A stretch of 64,000 nt of DNA, taken from NCBI GenBank assembly GCA_034435055.1, contig DAOTXS010000039.1, positions 62,001 to 126,000 of the forward strand, given 5' to 3'. A program made the translations under genes and the position numbers. Position 1 is the first letter of the stretch. The number at the start of each line of letters is the position of its first letter. Source of the DNA: DAOTXS01 sp034435055. Lineage in GTDB: Bacteria; Chloroflexota; Anaerolineae; UBA4142. Shown one piece after another: positions 43,193-51,633 of this stretch. Under the pieces are notes generated by a model, which made no database searches, was not told the origin of the DNA, and worked only from the letters and a program-made list of their open reading frames with translations.

Positions 43193-44938
43193 ATGTCTGC
43201 GCAAACATTCTCCCTCGCGCCGCTCCGTTTGCGGGCGGCGCTCATCATCCTGATGGCAGTCGGCGTCGTGCTGGCTGCACGCTTGTTTTATTGGCAAATC
43301 ATTCGCGGGGATGAAATGAGCCGGCGCGCGGACAAGCAAAATAGTTTTACCACGATCTTGCCGGCTCAACGCGGCGATATACTGTCGAGCGACGGCGTCT
43401 TGCTCGCCAAAGATGTGTTTCGGTACACGATTACCGTTGCGCCTAAAGATGTGCGCGACCCGGACAAATTTGCCACCGAGCTTGCGCCGTTGCTCAAAAT
43501 GTCGCGCGATAGCATTTTGGCAAAATTGAAATTGAATCCCGAAAAAGATTCCGTCGTGTTGCTCGCCGACGCGCCGGCGGACATCGGCGAAGCGGTGCTT
43601 GATTTCAAGAATCGATACAAACTACTCTACGTTGCGGTCGATGCCAAGCCGGTGCGAATGTATCCCAACGGCAAACTGGCGCCACAGGTGATCGGTTTGG
43701 TCAACGCGGAGAAAGAACGCAAAGCCGCGTACGGCGTCGAACAGTACAAAGACGCGGAATTGCGCGGAACGGATGGCAAGGTCCTGGGTCTCAGCGACGC
43801 GTTGAATGAGCCGATTCCTTTCGATCTGCCGCAAAGCATTCCGCCGACCAATGGCTCGACCATCGTGCTGACCATCGACAGCGGAATGCAACGCATCGTG
43901 GAACAGGAATTGCAAAACGCGATTCGCCAATCCCGCGCGGAAAGTGGCTCGATCATCGTGATGGATCCCAAGACCGGCGCAATTCTTGCAATGGCGGTTT
44001 GGCCCACCGCCGATTTGAATCAGTATTTCGACCGGGCAAATGCCGGCAAGTATGCGAATCAAACCATCAGCGATCAGTACGAGCCGGGTTCGGTTTTCAA
44101 AATCGTGACCGTTGCCGCCGCGTTGGATGCCGGCGTGATCCGACCAACCTCGTGTTTTCAAGATGATGGCTCGATTTATATCGGCGGGCGCGAGATCAAA
44201 AATCACAGTAACCTTGCGCCCGGGCGGGTCTGCTTGACCGATGTTTTGCGAATGTCGCTCAACGTCGAAACGGTCAAGATCGCAATCAGTTTAGGCGCGG
44301 AACGATTCTATCAATACGTTCGCCAATTTGGTTTTGGCGAATTGACGCGCATCGAATTGGCGAACGAAGCGGCGGGCAATGTCAAACGCGTGGGCGATGG
44401 TCAGTGGCGCGAGGTCGATTTGGGAACGAATTCATTTGGGCAGGGCATTGCGGTTACGCCGATTCAAATGATTTCCGCGGTAGCGGCGGTGGCGAATCAA
44501 GGCAAGTTGATGAAGCCGCACATTGTCCAATCGGTTCAGCCGGCAAATGCGTCCGAGCCAACCGTTACCGCGCCGCAGATGTTGCGTCAGGTCATCAAGC
44601 CGGAAACCGCCAAGACGCTCTCGAAAATCTTGTCCGATTCGATTGTCGCGGAATCGACGAACAAGGCAACTGTGCCGGGGTACAGTATTGCCGGGAAAAC
44701 CGGCACTGCGCAAATTCCGATTGCCGGCGGCGTGCTCGATCCCAAGTGGACGATTGCTTCATTCGCCGGTTATTTGCCCGCCGATGATCCCCGGTTCGTG
44801 ATTCTGGTAAAACTCGACAAGCCGCAAAGTTCGGAATGGGGTTCGCAAGTCGCATCGCCGGTCTTTGCCGCGATCGCCAAACAACTCGTTACGCAAGCCG
44901 GCTTGCCGCCGGATGCGGTACGCTTAGCGACAAAATAG
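43193..44938 (+). CDS. ftsI: Peptidoglycan transpeptidase FtsI (PBP2b/PBP3-type)
   Basis: A 581-residue class B penicillin-binding protein. One N-terminal membrane helix (about 15-37), the pedestal domain with RGDILSSDGVLLA, and the transpeptidase domain with S300-x-x-K303 (PGSVFKIVT), S355-L-N357 (MSLNVET) and K502-T-G504 (GKTGTAQ). It cross-links septal peptidoglycan. There are no PASTA repeats. The stop TAG begins the 8-nt repeat element that separates it from murF; murE, its usual next neighbour, is missing. Confidence 0.95.
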   Translation: MSAQTFSLAPLRLRAALIILMAVGVVLAARLFYWQIIRGDEMSRRADKQNSFTTILPAQRGDILSSDGVLLAKDVFRYTITVAPKDVRDPDKFATELAPLLKMSRDSILAKLKLNPEKDSVVLLADAPADIGEAVLDFKNRYKLLYVAVDAKPVRMYPNGKLAPQVIGLVNAEKERKAAYGVEQYKDAELRGTDGKVLGLSDALNEPIPFDLPQSIPPTNGSTIVLTIDSGMQRIVEQELQNAIRQSRAESGSIIVMDPKTGAILAMAVWPTADLNQYFDRANAGKYANQTISDQYEPGSVFKIVTVAAALDAGVIRPTSCFQDDGSIYIGGREIKNHSNLAPGRVCLTDVLRMSLNVETVKIAISLGAERFYQYVRQFGFGELTRIELANEAAGNVKRVGDGQWREVDLGTNSFGQGIAVTPIQMISAVAAVANQGKLMKPHIVQSVQPANASEPTVTAPQMLRQVIKPETAKTLSKILSDSIVAESTNKATVPGYSIAGKTGTAQIPIAGGVLDPKWTIASFAGYLPADDPRFVILVKLDKPQSSEWGSQVASPVFAAIAKQLVTQAGLPPDAVRLATK

Positions 44939-44981
44939 TCGCTTGGTCAACTTGTTGACTGATCGACTAATTGACCAAGTG
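44936..44981. repeat. Octamer repeat with inverted ends between ftsI and murF
   Basis: Units CTTGGTCA, ACTTGTTG, ACTGATCG, ACTAATTG and ACCAAGTG run in 8-nt register (44942-44981). The ends CTTGGTCAA (44942-44950) and TTGACCAAG (44971-44979) are inverse complements. It occupies the junction where murE would normally be, and includes the ftsI stop. Confidence 0.75.
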
Positions 44982-44987
44982 GCTCAC

Positions 44988-46442
44988 ATGTTGACGCTCG
45001 CTGATCTTTTCCAAGTTTTTACTCAGACGCGACCATCCGCCGCAGAACGCACCGCGATTTCTCAAGTGGTAATCGATTCGCGGCAAGTTACGCCCGGTGC
45101 GTTATTTGTGGCGCTCAAAGGCGAGATGCTTGATGGTCATGCTTTTATTTCCGATGCGCTTGCGCGCGGCGCCGTGGCGGTCATCGCCGAATCGCGCGCC
45201 CAGGCGGGAACCGGGCTGGGTCCGAACGTACACTGGATTGATTCTACACAACCAAGTGTCGCCGGGTTGCAGCTCAGCCCGTTCCCGCTTGTGCCAATCG
45301 TTTTTATTACGCCATCGAGTTTACTCGCGTTGCAACAATTAGCCGGGTTTTGGCGGCGCAAGTTTGAATGTCAAGTCGTCGGCGTGACCGGGAGCGTGGG
45401 CAAAAGTTCGACCAAGGAATTGATTGCGGCTGTTTTGCGTCAACACTATCGCACTTTGAAAAGTGAAGGGAACCTCAACAACGAGATCGGTTTGCCATTG
45501 ACGGTTTTGCAGTTGAACAAATCGCACGAACGCGCCGTCTTGGAAATGGGAATGTACGCGCTCGGCGAAATCAAGACGCTGTGTGAAATTGCGCAACCGC
45601 GCATCGGCGTGGTGACGAATGTGGGGCCCGTTCATCTCGAACGATTGGGGACGTTGGAAAACATTGCGCGCGCGAAAGCGGAGTTGATCGACGCGTTGCC
45701 GGACGATGGGGTGGCGATTCTCAATGGCGATGATGGACAAGTCCTCGCGATGAAATCCCGAACGCGGGCGCGCGTGGTGAGTTACGGTTTGAATGCTCAA
45801 GCCGATGTGTTCGCGGAGGCGATTGTTACTCACGGTCTTTACGGCATCGAATTCACACTTTATTACGGCGGCGAAAAATTTCGTGTGCATTCGCCGTTGA
45901 TCGGTCGGCATAGTGTTTACACCGCATTGGCGGCAATTGCGGTGGGATGGACGGAAGGATTATCCTGGGATGAAATGGCGTTAGGTCTGAGCGATCTTTC
46001 GGCGCAGTTACGATTGCGGAAAATCGAAACGCCCGGCGGCGCGATGATTCTCGATGACACGTACAATTCCAGCCCGGCGTCCGCGCTCGCCGCACTCGAG
46101 GTGCTGGCAGAATTGCGCGGCAGAAAAATCGCCGTGCTCGGCGATATGTTGGAGCTGGGCGCGGAAGAATTGCGCGGACATCAAACCGTCGGCGCGCGCG
46201 CGGCGCAAATTGTCGATGCGCTGATCGTTGTGGGCAAGCGCGGCAAATGGATCGGCGAAGCGGCGCGGGATGCCGGTTTATCGGAGAAAGAAATTTTGTT
46301 TACGGACAACAATGCACAAGCCATCGAACTATTGCGTGGAATGATTCGTGCGAACGATCAAATTCTCATCAAAGGATCGCGCGGTGCCAAGATGGAAGAA
46401 ATCGTCAGCGCGATCACGCGGATGAACGAGGAAAAAAGATAA
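44988..46442 (+). CDS. murF: UDP-N-acetylmuramoyl-tripeptide--D-alanyl-D-alanine ligase
   Basis: A 484-residue Mur ligase. The N-terminal domain has IDSRQVTPGALFVALKGEMLDG, the P-loop is GVTGSVGKSSTKEL (near residue 115), and LKSEGNLNNEIGLPLTVL and ILDDTYNSSPASALAALE are specific for MurF. It adds D-Ala-D-Ala to the stem peptide. I place the start at ATG 44988, where the conserved N-terminus begins; the open frame continues upstream only through the repeat. No clear ribosome-binding site precedes it. Its stop overlaps the mraY start by one base. Confidence 0.93.
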   Translation: MLTLADLFQVFTQTRPSAAERTAISQVVIDSRQVTPGALFVALKGEMLDGHAFISDALARGAVAVIAESRAQAGTGLGPNVHWIDSTQPSVAGLQLSPFPLVPIVFITPSSLLALQQLAGFWRRKFECQVVGVTGSVGKSSTKELIAAVLRQHYRTLKSEGNLNNEIGLPLTVLQLNKSHERAVLEMGMYALGEIKTLCEIAQPRIGVVTNVGPVHLERLGTLENIARAKAELIDALPDDGVAILNGDDGQVLAMKSRTRARVVSYGLNAQADVFAEAIVTHGLYGIEFTLYYGGEKFRVHSPLIGRHSVYTALAAIAVGWTEGLSWDEMALGLSDLSAQLRLRKIETPGGAMILDDTYNSSPASALAALEVLAELRGRKIAVLGDMLELGAEELRGHQTVGARAAQIVDALIVVGKRGKWIGEAARDAGLSEKEILFTDNNAQAIELLRGMIRANDQILIKGSRGAKMEEIVSAITRMNEEKR

Positions 46443-47425
46443 TGGCGTGGCCTCTCACCCTTGGCGCAATCTCATTTTGTCTGGCGGTCATCTGGGGCGC
46501 GCCGCTGATTCGTTTGCTCAAAGAGTACAGTCTGGGGAAACAGATTCGCGCCGATGGTCCGACCCAGCATCAGATCAAGATCGGCACGCCGACGATGGGC
46601 GGGGTGATGGTGATCGCGCCGGTGTTGGTGATTACGCTCGGATTGAATCTGGCAAATCTGATGGGCAATACCTTGATCGGCCGCTCCATTCTCGTGCCGA
46701 TGGGCACGCTGTTGACGCTGGGAATTCTCGGCGCGGTCGATGATTGGGCGGGCATTCGCGGCAGACGTAAAGGCGAAGGGATGACGGCGCGCCAAAAATT
46801 TTTGGCGCAGTGTCTCTTGGCATTTCTCATTGCGATTGCCTTGCATTTCGTTTTGGATTTGCGAAGCATCGCCATTCCATTGATCCCGGAAAAAATCGAC
46901 ATTGGTTTGTTGTACATTCCGATTGCGATGTTTTGGATCGTTGGTTTTTCCAATGCCGTGAATCTGACCGATGGCTTGGACAGTCTCGCCGGCTGGACAT
47001 CGGCGATTGCATTTGCGTGTTACGGCGTGATTGCGTTTTTGCAAGGACAGGCGTATCTCGTCGCGTTTTGTTTTACAGTCGTCGGCGCGTTGCTTGCGTT
47101 CCTGTGGTTCAACGCGCACCCGGCGGAATTGTTCATGGGCGATACTGGCTCGCTTGCGCTCGGCGGAACACTTGCGGTCGTCGCGTTGATGACCGGGCAA
47201 TGGCTCTTGCTGCCGTTGATCGGCGCGGTGTTCGTCGGCGAAGCGCTTTCGGTGATGATTCAGGTATTGTATTTCAAGTGGACGAACGGCAAACGCTTTT
47301 TCAAAATGGCGCCGTTGCATCATCACTTTGAATTGATGGGATGGTCGGAGACGCAAGTGGTGCAAAGATTTTGGTTGATTGCGTTGCTCGCCGGGATGCT
47401 GGGAATTGCGTTAGCCCTATTGTAA
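46442..47425 (+). CDS. mraY: Phospho-N-acetylmuramoyl-pentapeptide transferase
   Basis: A 327-residue membrane enzyme with about ten helices. GPTQHQIKIGTPTMGGVMV, the catalytic GAVDDW, NAVNLTDGLDSLAGWTS, LFMGDTGSLALGG and the terminal APLHHHFELMGW are all standard MraY loops. It transfers phospho-MurNAc-pentapeptide to undecaprenyl phosphate, making lipid I. The ATG at 46442 shares one base with the murF TAA. A heptamer repeat and a small transporter gene separate it from murD. Confidence 0.95.
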   Translation: MAWPLTLGAISFCLAVIWGAPLIRLLKEYSLGKQIRADGPTQHQIKIGTPTMGGVMVIAPVLVITLGLNLANLMGNTLIGRSILVPMGTLLTLGILGAVDDWAGIRGRRKGEGMTARQKFLAQCLLAFLIAIALHFVLDLRSIAIPLIPEKIDIGLLYIPIAMFWIVGFSNAVNLTDGLDSLAGWTSAIAFACYGVIAFLQGQAYLVAFCFTVVGALLAFLWFNAHPAELFMGDTGSLALGGTLAVVALMTGQWLLLPLIGAVFVGEALSVMIQVLYFKWTNGKRFFKMAPLHHHFELMGWSETQVVQRFWLIALLAGMLGIALALL

Positions 47426-47432
47426 ATGTGAC

Positions 47433-47474
47433 GGAAGACCGAAGACGGAAGACGAAGGACGAACGACGAAAGCA
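47433..47474 (+). repeat. Heptamer tandem repeat between mraY and the DMT gene
   Basis: Six 7-nt units in perfect register: GGAAGAC, CGAAGAC, GGAAGAC, GAAGGAC, GAACGAC and GAAAGCA. The same unit type occurs at 36956 and, in reverse, at 31764. Confidence 0.85.
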
Positions 47475-47488
47475 CAATAGGATAAATG

Positions 47489-47926
47489 ATGCTCGATTAC
47501 TGGATGATAATTTTGATTGGACTGGTTGGCGGCGTGGCGGTAGGGATTCAAGTGCCGATTGCCGGCGCGATGAGCGAACGGATTGGAGGCACAGCGAGTA
47601 GTTTCATCGTGCATCTGAGCGGCGCAGTTTTGTCTGGCGCGTTGTTGTTCTTGCGCGGCGGCGAAAAAATTCGCGAGTGGCAAAGTTTGCCCTGGTATAT
47701 GCTGATTGCCGGGTTGTGGGGCTTGGTGTTGTATCTGACGATCAGCGTCACATTGCCGCGTTTGGGTGGCGCAACAGTCATTATGCTGGTCATCGTGGGA
47801 CAACTGATTGCCGGCGCGATCATCGATCACTTTGGCTGGCTCAGCGTGCCGGTGCATCCGATTAGCGTCACGCGGATTTTGGGAATTGGGGTGTTGTTGG
47901 TGGGCGGGTGGTTGATCGCAAGATAG
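47489..47926 (+). CDS. DUF606/YdcZ-like half-size DMT transporter inside the dcw cluster
   Basis: A 145-residue protein with five hydrophobic helices. GLVGGVAVGIQVPIAGAMSERIGGTASSF and the later half GLWGLVLYLTISVTLPRLGGAT, GQLIAGAIIDHFGWL are typical of the DUF606 branch of the drug/metabolite transporter superfamily, which functions as dimers or pairs. The substrate is unknown. Position between mraY and murD is abnormal; lipid-linked wall precursors or amino acids would be reasonable cargo, but this is inference. ATG 47489 has AGGA at 6 nt; ATG 47486 is the alternative. Confidence 0.8.
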   Translation: MLDYWMIILIGLVGGVAVGIQVPIAGAMSERIGGTASSFIVHLSGAVLSGALLFLRGGEKIREWQSLPWYMLIAGLWGLVLYLTISVTLPRLGGATVIMLVIVGQLIAGAIIDHFGWLSVPVHPISVTRILGIGVLLVGGWLIAR

Positions 47927-47940
47927 TTTGAGCGAGCCGA

Positions 47941-49338
47941 ATGATTGATTTGCACAACAAACGTGTCCTCGTCTTCGGACTTGGGGTGCACGGCGGCGGG
48001 ATTGGCGTAGCAAGGTGGCTCGTCAAACAAGGCGCGCGCGTTACCGTAACGGATTTGAAAACCGCCGAGCAATTGCAATCGGCGTTAGATGCATTGAGCG
48101 ATTTACCAATTGAATATGTTTTAGGCGAGCATCGTGAGCAGGATTTTCTCAACGCCGATCTCATTGTCCGCAACCCGGCAGTCCCGCGCGAATCGAAATG
48201 GTTGATGTTTGCGCGCGAACACAACATCCCGGTGGAGATGGAAATGTCGTTGTTTGTGGAACGACTGCCGCGCGGGATGGCGCAAGTCATTGGCATCACC
48301 GGGACGAAAGGCAAAACGACAACGACGTTGATGACCGGCGCGATTTTGAAAAGTGTCAATCCGAAAACGGTTGTCGCCGGGAATTTGCGCGTGAGCGCGC
48401 TTGAACTGCTCGATCAAATCGACGCGGAGACGCCGGTTGTGCTCGAACTTTCGTCGTGGCAACTGGAAGCGTTCGCGCAACACGAAAGTAGCCCGCACAT
48501 CGCGGCAATCACGAATATCGCGCCCGATCATTTGAACCGCTACCGCGATATGGATGATTATGCAGAGGCGAAGCGAATTATTTTTCGGTATCAACAGCCG
48601 GACGATTTTGTGGTTTTGAACTTTGATAATCGAATTCTCACGCGCCTGCAACGCTCGTTTGGGAAAACTGTTTGGACAAGCGCGACGCGACCACTCAAAG
48701 AAGGCGCGTACCGCGAAGGTGAGTGGCTCGTGTGGAATTGGGGCGGCGCGGCACACAAGATTTTGCGTGTGAATGAGTTGCGTGTGCCGGGTGAACACAA
48801 CATCGCCAACGCGCTGACCGCGATTGCGCTTGCATCGATGTGGGGTGCGACGCCGGCACAAATCGCAAACGCGTTGCGCGAGTTTCGCGGCGTCGAGCAT
48901 CGCCAGGAATTTGTGCGTGAAATCGGCGGCGTGCGGTACATCAACGATACGACGGCAACCGCGCCGGCGGCGGCAATCGTCGCCATCGAAACGTTTGCGC
49001 CGACCGCAAAAGGAATTGTGTTGATTGCCGGCGGCGCGGACAAAGGACTCGATTTTGCGGAGATGGCGAGCGCAATCGTCGCAAGCGTCCGTGCGGTGAT
49101 TCTGCTCGAAGGATCGGCGACGGACAAGTTAGCCAGCGCGATTCATGCGGCGGGCGGCGGAAGTTTAATCGTTGACACGTTTAATAGTTTGTTCGTTGCA
49201 GTTGAACGAGCGAGAGAAATTGCGCGTGAAGGTGAAATCATTTTGCTTTCGCCCGGTTGCGCAAGTTTTGGAATGTTTGCGAATGAATTTGAACGAGGGG
49301 AAAAGTTCAAGAACATTGTTAGTCACATAGTCGAATAG
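47941..49338 (+). CDS. murD: UDP-N-acetylmuramoylalanine--D-glutamate ligase
   Basis: A 465-residue Mur ligase. The Rossmann-like N-terminus is VLVFGLGVHGGGIGVARWL, the P-loop is GITGTKGKTTTTLM (near residue 118), and ITNIAPDHLNRY and INDTTATAPAAAIVAIE are MurD signatures. It adds D-Glu to UDP-MurNAc-L-Ala. The last five codons (SHIVE) and the TAG stop lie in an 8-nt repeat, so the native C-terminus has been replaced by repeat sequence. Confidence 0.94.
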   Translation: MIDLHNKRVLVFGLGVHGGGIGVARWLVKQGARVTVTDLKTAEQLQSALDALSDLPIEYVLGEHREQDFLNADLIVRNPAVPRESKWLMFAREHNIPVEMEMSLFVERLPRGMAQVIGITGTKGKTTTTLMTGAILKSVNPKTVVAGNLRVSALELLDQIDAETPVVLELSSWQLEAFAQHESSPHIAAITNIAPDHLNRYRDMDDYAEAKRIIFRYQQPDDFVVLNFDNRILTRLQRSFGKTVWTSATRPLKEGAYREGEWLVWNWGGAAHKILRVNELRVPGEHNIANALTAIALASMWGATPAQIANALREFRGVEHRQEFVREIGGVRYINDTTATAPAAAIVAIETFAPTAKGIVLIAGGADKGLDFAEMASAIVASVRAVILLEGSATDKLASAIHAAGGGSLIVDTFNSLFVAVERAREIAREGEIILLSPGCASFGMFANEFERGEKFKNIVSHIVE

Positions 49339-49410
49339 TCGTGTCGTCTCGTCGCCAAACCCATTCGCATTTGACTAGGTGAACAGTTGACAAATCGACT
49401 AGATGACTAG
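49321..49410 (+). repeat. Octamer tandem repeats between murD and ftsW
   Basis: Two sets in exact 8-nt register: AGTCACAT, AGTCGAAT, AGTCGTGT, CGTCTCGT, CGCCAAAC (49321-49360) and TTGACTAG, GTGAACAG, TTGACAAA, TCGACTAG, ATGACTAG (49371-49410). The first set contains the end of murD. The last unit contributes to the AGGAG ribosome-binding site of ftsW. Confidence 0.8.
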
Positions 49411-49418
49411 GAGAATTT

Positions 49419-50630
49419 ATGACTGCCCAAATTCCATCACGCACCAACTTGGCAAACGCGTTGCGGTTAGATTATCTTTTACTCATCATCGTGGTCGCGC
49501 TCGTCGGTGTTGGGTTGATTGCCGTGTGGAGCGTTACGTTTCCGCCGAAAGTTGGACAGCTGGCAAATCCACAATCCGATTTTGTCAAGCAAGCCGCGTA
49601 CGCGTTTGTCGGTTTGCTCGTGTTGCTCATTATGACGCGCATCGATTATCGCGTGTGGGGCAATCTGGCGATTCCGTTGATGCTTGTCGCGCTCGCCGCG
49701 CTGATCGCGTTGATGTTCGCGACACCGATCAACGGCGCGCGCCGCTGGTTGCTCGACGGTTCGATTCAACCATCGGAATACGCCAAGTTTGCGATAGTCG
49801 TGTATATGGCAAAGTGGTTGTCGTCGAAAGGCGAGAAATTGCGTAATGTAACGTATGGCTTGTTGCCCTTTGCAATCATCGTTGGTACGGTTGCTGGGTT
49901 GATTGTACTTCAACCGAATCTCAGCACGGCAATCATCATCGGGATGTGTGCCTTTGCAATGTTCTTCATCGCCGGTGCGGACGCGGTGCAATTTGCCTTG
50001 TTGCTCATCATCGGCGGCATTACGACGATCTTGATGATTTTCAATATGCCGCACGCAATGGAACGACTGACGGGTTTCTTGCAAGACCCATTCACGCCGG
50101 GCAAGGTCGATTACCAAATCGCCGAGACGTTGATTGCGCTTGGTTCCGGCGGCATCCTGGGTCGTGGTCTGGGTGCGGGCTATCTTAAATTTGGCTATGT
50201 GCCTGCGCCGCACACCGATGCCATCTTTGCGTTGCTCGGCGAAGAGACCGGGCTTGCCGGAACGTGGTTGATCCTGGGATTATATTTGCTGATCGTCTAT
50301 CGCGGATTTCGGATTGCGGCGCGCGCGCGCGATCCCTTTGGGCAGGTACTTGCCGCCGGGCTGACGTTTTGGTTGATCTTTCAAGCATTCATCAACATTG
50401 CCGTTGTAACGAGGACGATCCCATTTACCGGTGTGCCATTGCCGTTCATTTCGTACGGCGGTTCATCGTTGATTGCCGCGTTGGCGGCGGTTGGAGTTTT
50501 GCTGAACATTTCGCGCAACACTAACGTCAAGGAATCGGATGCGACTTTTAATTTCGGGTGGTGGGACGGGGGGACACGTGTATCCGGCGCTGACCGTCGC
50601 CGCCGCAGTTCGAAAGCGAACAGCCGATAA
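49419..50630 (+). CDS. ftsW: Septal peptidoglycan polymerase FtsW (SEDS family)
   Basis: A 403-residue protein with ten membrane helices. GARRWLLDGSIQPSEYAKFAIVVYMA, the catalytic-loop region HTDAIFALLGEETGLAGT and the C-terminal GVPLPFISYGGSS are canonical SEDS blocks. It polymerises lipid II together with FtsI. The ATG at 49419 has AGGAG from the repeat. Its last 30 codons (from about N384) overlap murG by 92 nt in another frame, so the basic C-terminal tail (TRVSGADRRRR) is encoded by the murG glycine-loop DNA. Confidence 0.94.
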   Translation: MTAQIPSRTNLANALRLDYLLLIIVVALVGVGLIAVWSVTFPPKVGQLANPQSDFVKQAAYAFVGLLVLLIMTRIDYRVWGNLAIPLMLVALAALIALMFATPINGARRWLLDGSIQPSEYAKFAIVVYMAKWLSSKGEKLRNVTYGLLPFAIIVGTVAGLIVLQPNLSTAIIIGMCAFAMFFIAGADAVQFALLLIIGGITTILMIFNMPHAMERLTGFLQDPFTPGKVDYQIAETLIALGSGGILGRGLGAGYLKFGYVPAPHTDAIFALLGEETGLAGTWLILGLYLLIVYRGFRIAARARDPFGQVLAAGLTFWLIFQAFINIAVVTRTIPFTGVPLPFISYGGSSLIAALAAVGVLLNISRNTNVKESDATFNFGWWDGGTRVSGADRRRRSSKANSR

Positions 50631-51633
50631 CGATTTCCTCTACCTCGGTCGTGCGAACAGCGTAGAAGAACAACTCGCGCGACGCGCGCAAATTCGATTT
50701 GAATCGATAGAGACCGGGCAAGTGCGGGGCAAAGCGCCGTGGACGATGGCGCGCTCGCTCTGGCGAATGTCGCGCAGTGTCGGCAAAGCGCGTGAACTCA
50801 TCCGCGATTTCAAGCCAACGGCAATTTTTGTAACCGGCGGGTACGTAAGCGCGCCGGTGATTTGGGCAGGCGCGGCGGAAAAAATTCCCAGCGTGATCTA
50901 TTTGCCCGATTTGGAACCCGGCTGGGCGATTCGCGCAACGGCACGGTGGGCAACGCGCGTGGCGGTTTCATTTCCGCAAGTCGAAAAACATTTTGCGCCG
51001 GGTAAAGCGGTGACGACCGGTTATCCGGTGCGCGCGGAATTTTTCAACGTCGATAAAGTTAAGGCGCGCGCGCGTTTTCATCTGGAACCGAACACACGCA
51101 CGCTGGCGATTTTCGGCGGAAGCACCGGCGCGCATCACATCAATCGCGTTGCGGTTGCCAAACTGGTGCAACTCTCGCAGTTGGCGCAAGTCATTCATTT
51201 TACCGGACGCAATGACGAGTTCTGGGTCAATGCCGAGGTTGCGCAACTTTCCAGCGATTTGCGGTCGCGGGTGCGCGTGTTTGGCTATTTAGACGACGAT
51301 TTGCCGCACGTGCTTGCCGCCGCCGATTTGGTGATCGCGCGCGCCGGCGCGGCGACGCTCGCCGAATTTCCCGCACTCGGTCTGCCGGCGATTTTGGTGC
51401 CGGGCCCGTTTGCGGGCGTGCATCAGCAAAAGAACGCGGAATTTTTAGCGGAGCGCAGCGCGGCAGTAATCGTGAACGACGCCGATCTTGACACGATGTT
51501 ATTGCCGACCGTCGAAAAATTATTGAACGCACCTGAACAACTGAAATCGCTAAGTGAAGCGATGCGCGCGCTCACGCAACCAAGCGCGGCGGAAAACATC
51601 GCTGCGTTGTTGGAATCGTTGGAGAAAAAATGA
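50539..51633 (+). CDS. murG: Undecaprenyldiphospho-muramoylpentapeptide beta-N-acetylglucosaminyltransferase
   Basis: A 364-residue GT28 enzyme. It opens with MRLLISGGGTGGHVYPALTV, the acceptor diphosphate loop, which fixes ATG 50539 as start even though 92 nt lie inside ftsW. IFGGSTGAHHIN is the second G loop, and ARAGAATLAEFPALGLPAILVPGP is the donor-binding block. It converts lipid I to lipid II at the cytoplasmic membrane face. It overlaps murC by 4 nt. Confidence 0.95.
   Translation: MRLLISGGGTGGHVYPALTVAAAVRKRTADNDFLYLGRANSVEEQLARRAQIRFESIETGQVRGKAPWTMARSLWRMSRSVGKARELIRDFKPTAIFVTGGYVSAPVIWAGAAEKIPSVIYLPDLEPGWAIRATARWATRVAVSFPQVEKHFAPGKAVTTGYPVRAEFFNVDKVKARARFHLEPNTRTLAIFGGSTGAHHINRVAVAKLVQLSQLAQVIHFTGRNDEFWVNAEVAQLSSDLRSRVRVFGYLDDDLPHVLAAADLVIARAGAATLAEFPALGLPAILVPGPFAGVHQQKNAEFLAERSAAVIVNDADLDTMLLPTVEKLLNAPEQLKSLSEAMRALTQPSAAENIAALLESLEKK

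Noticed and set aside
46472..47365. Long minus-strand frame opposite mraY
   Set aside because: His/Arg/Gln-rich shadow of a membrane protein gene.
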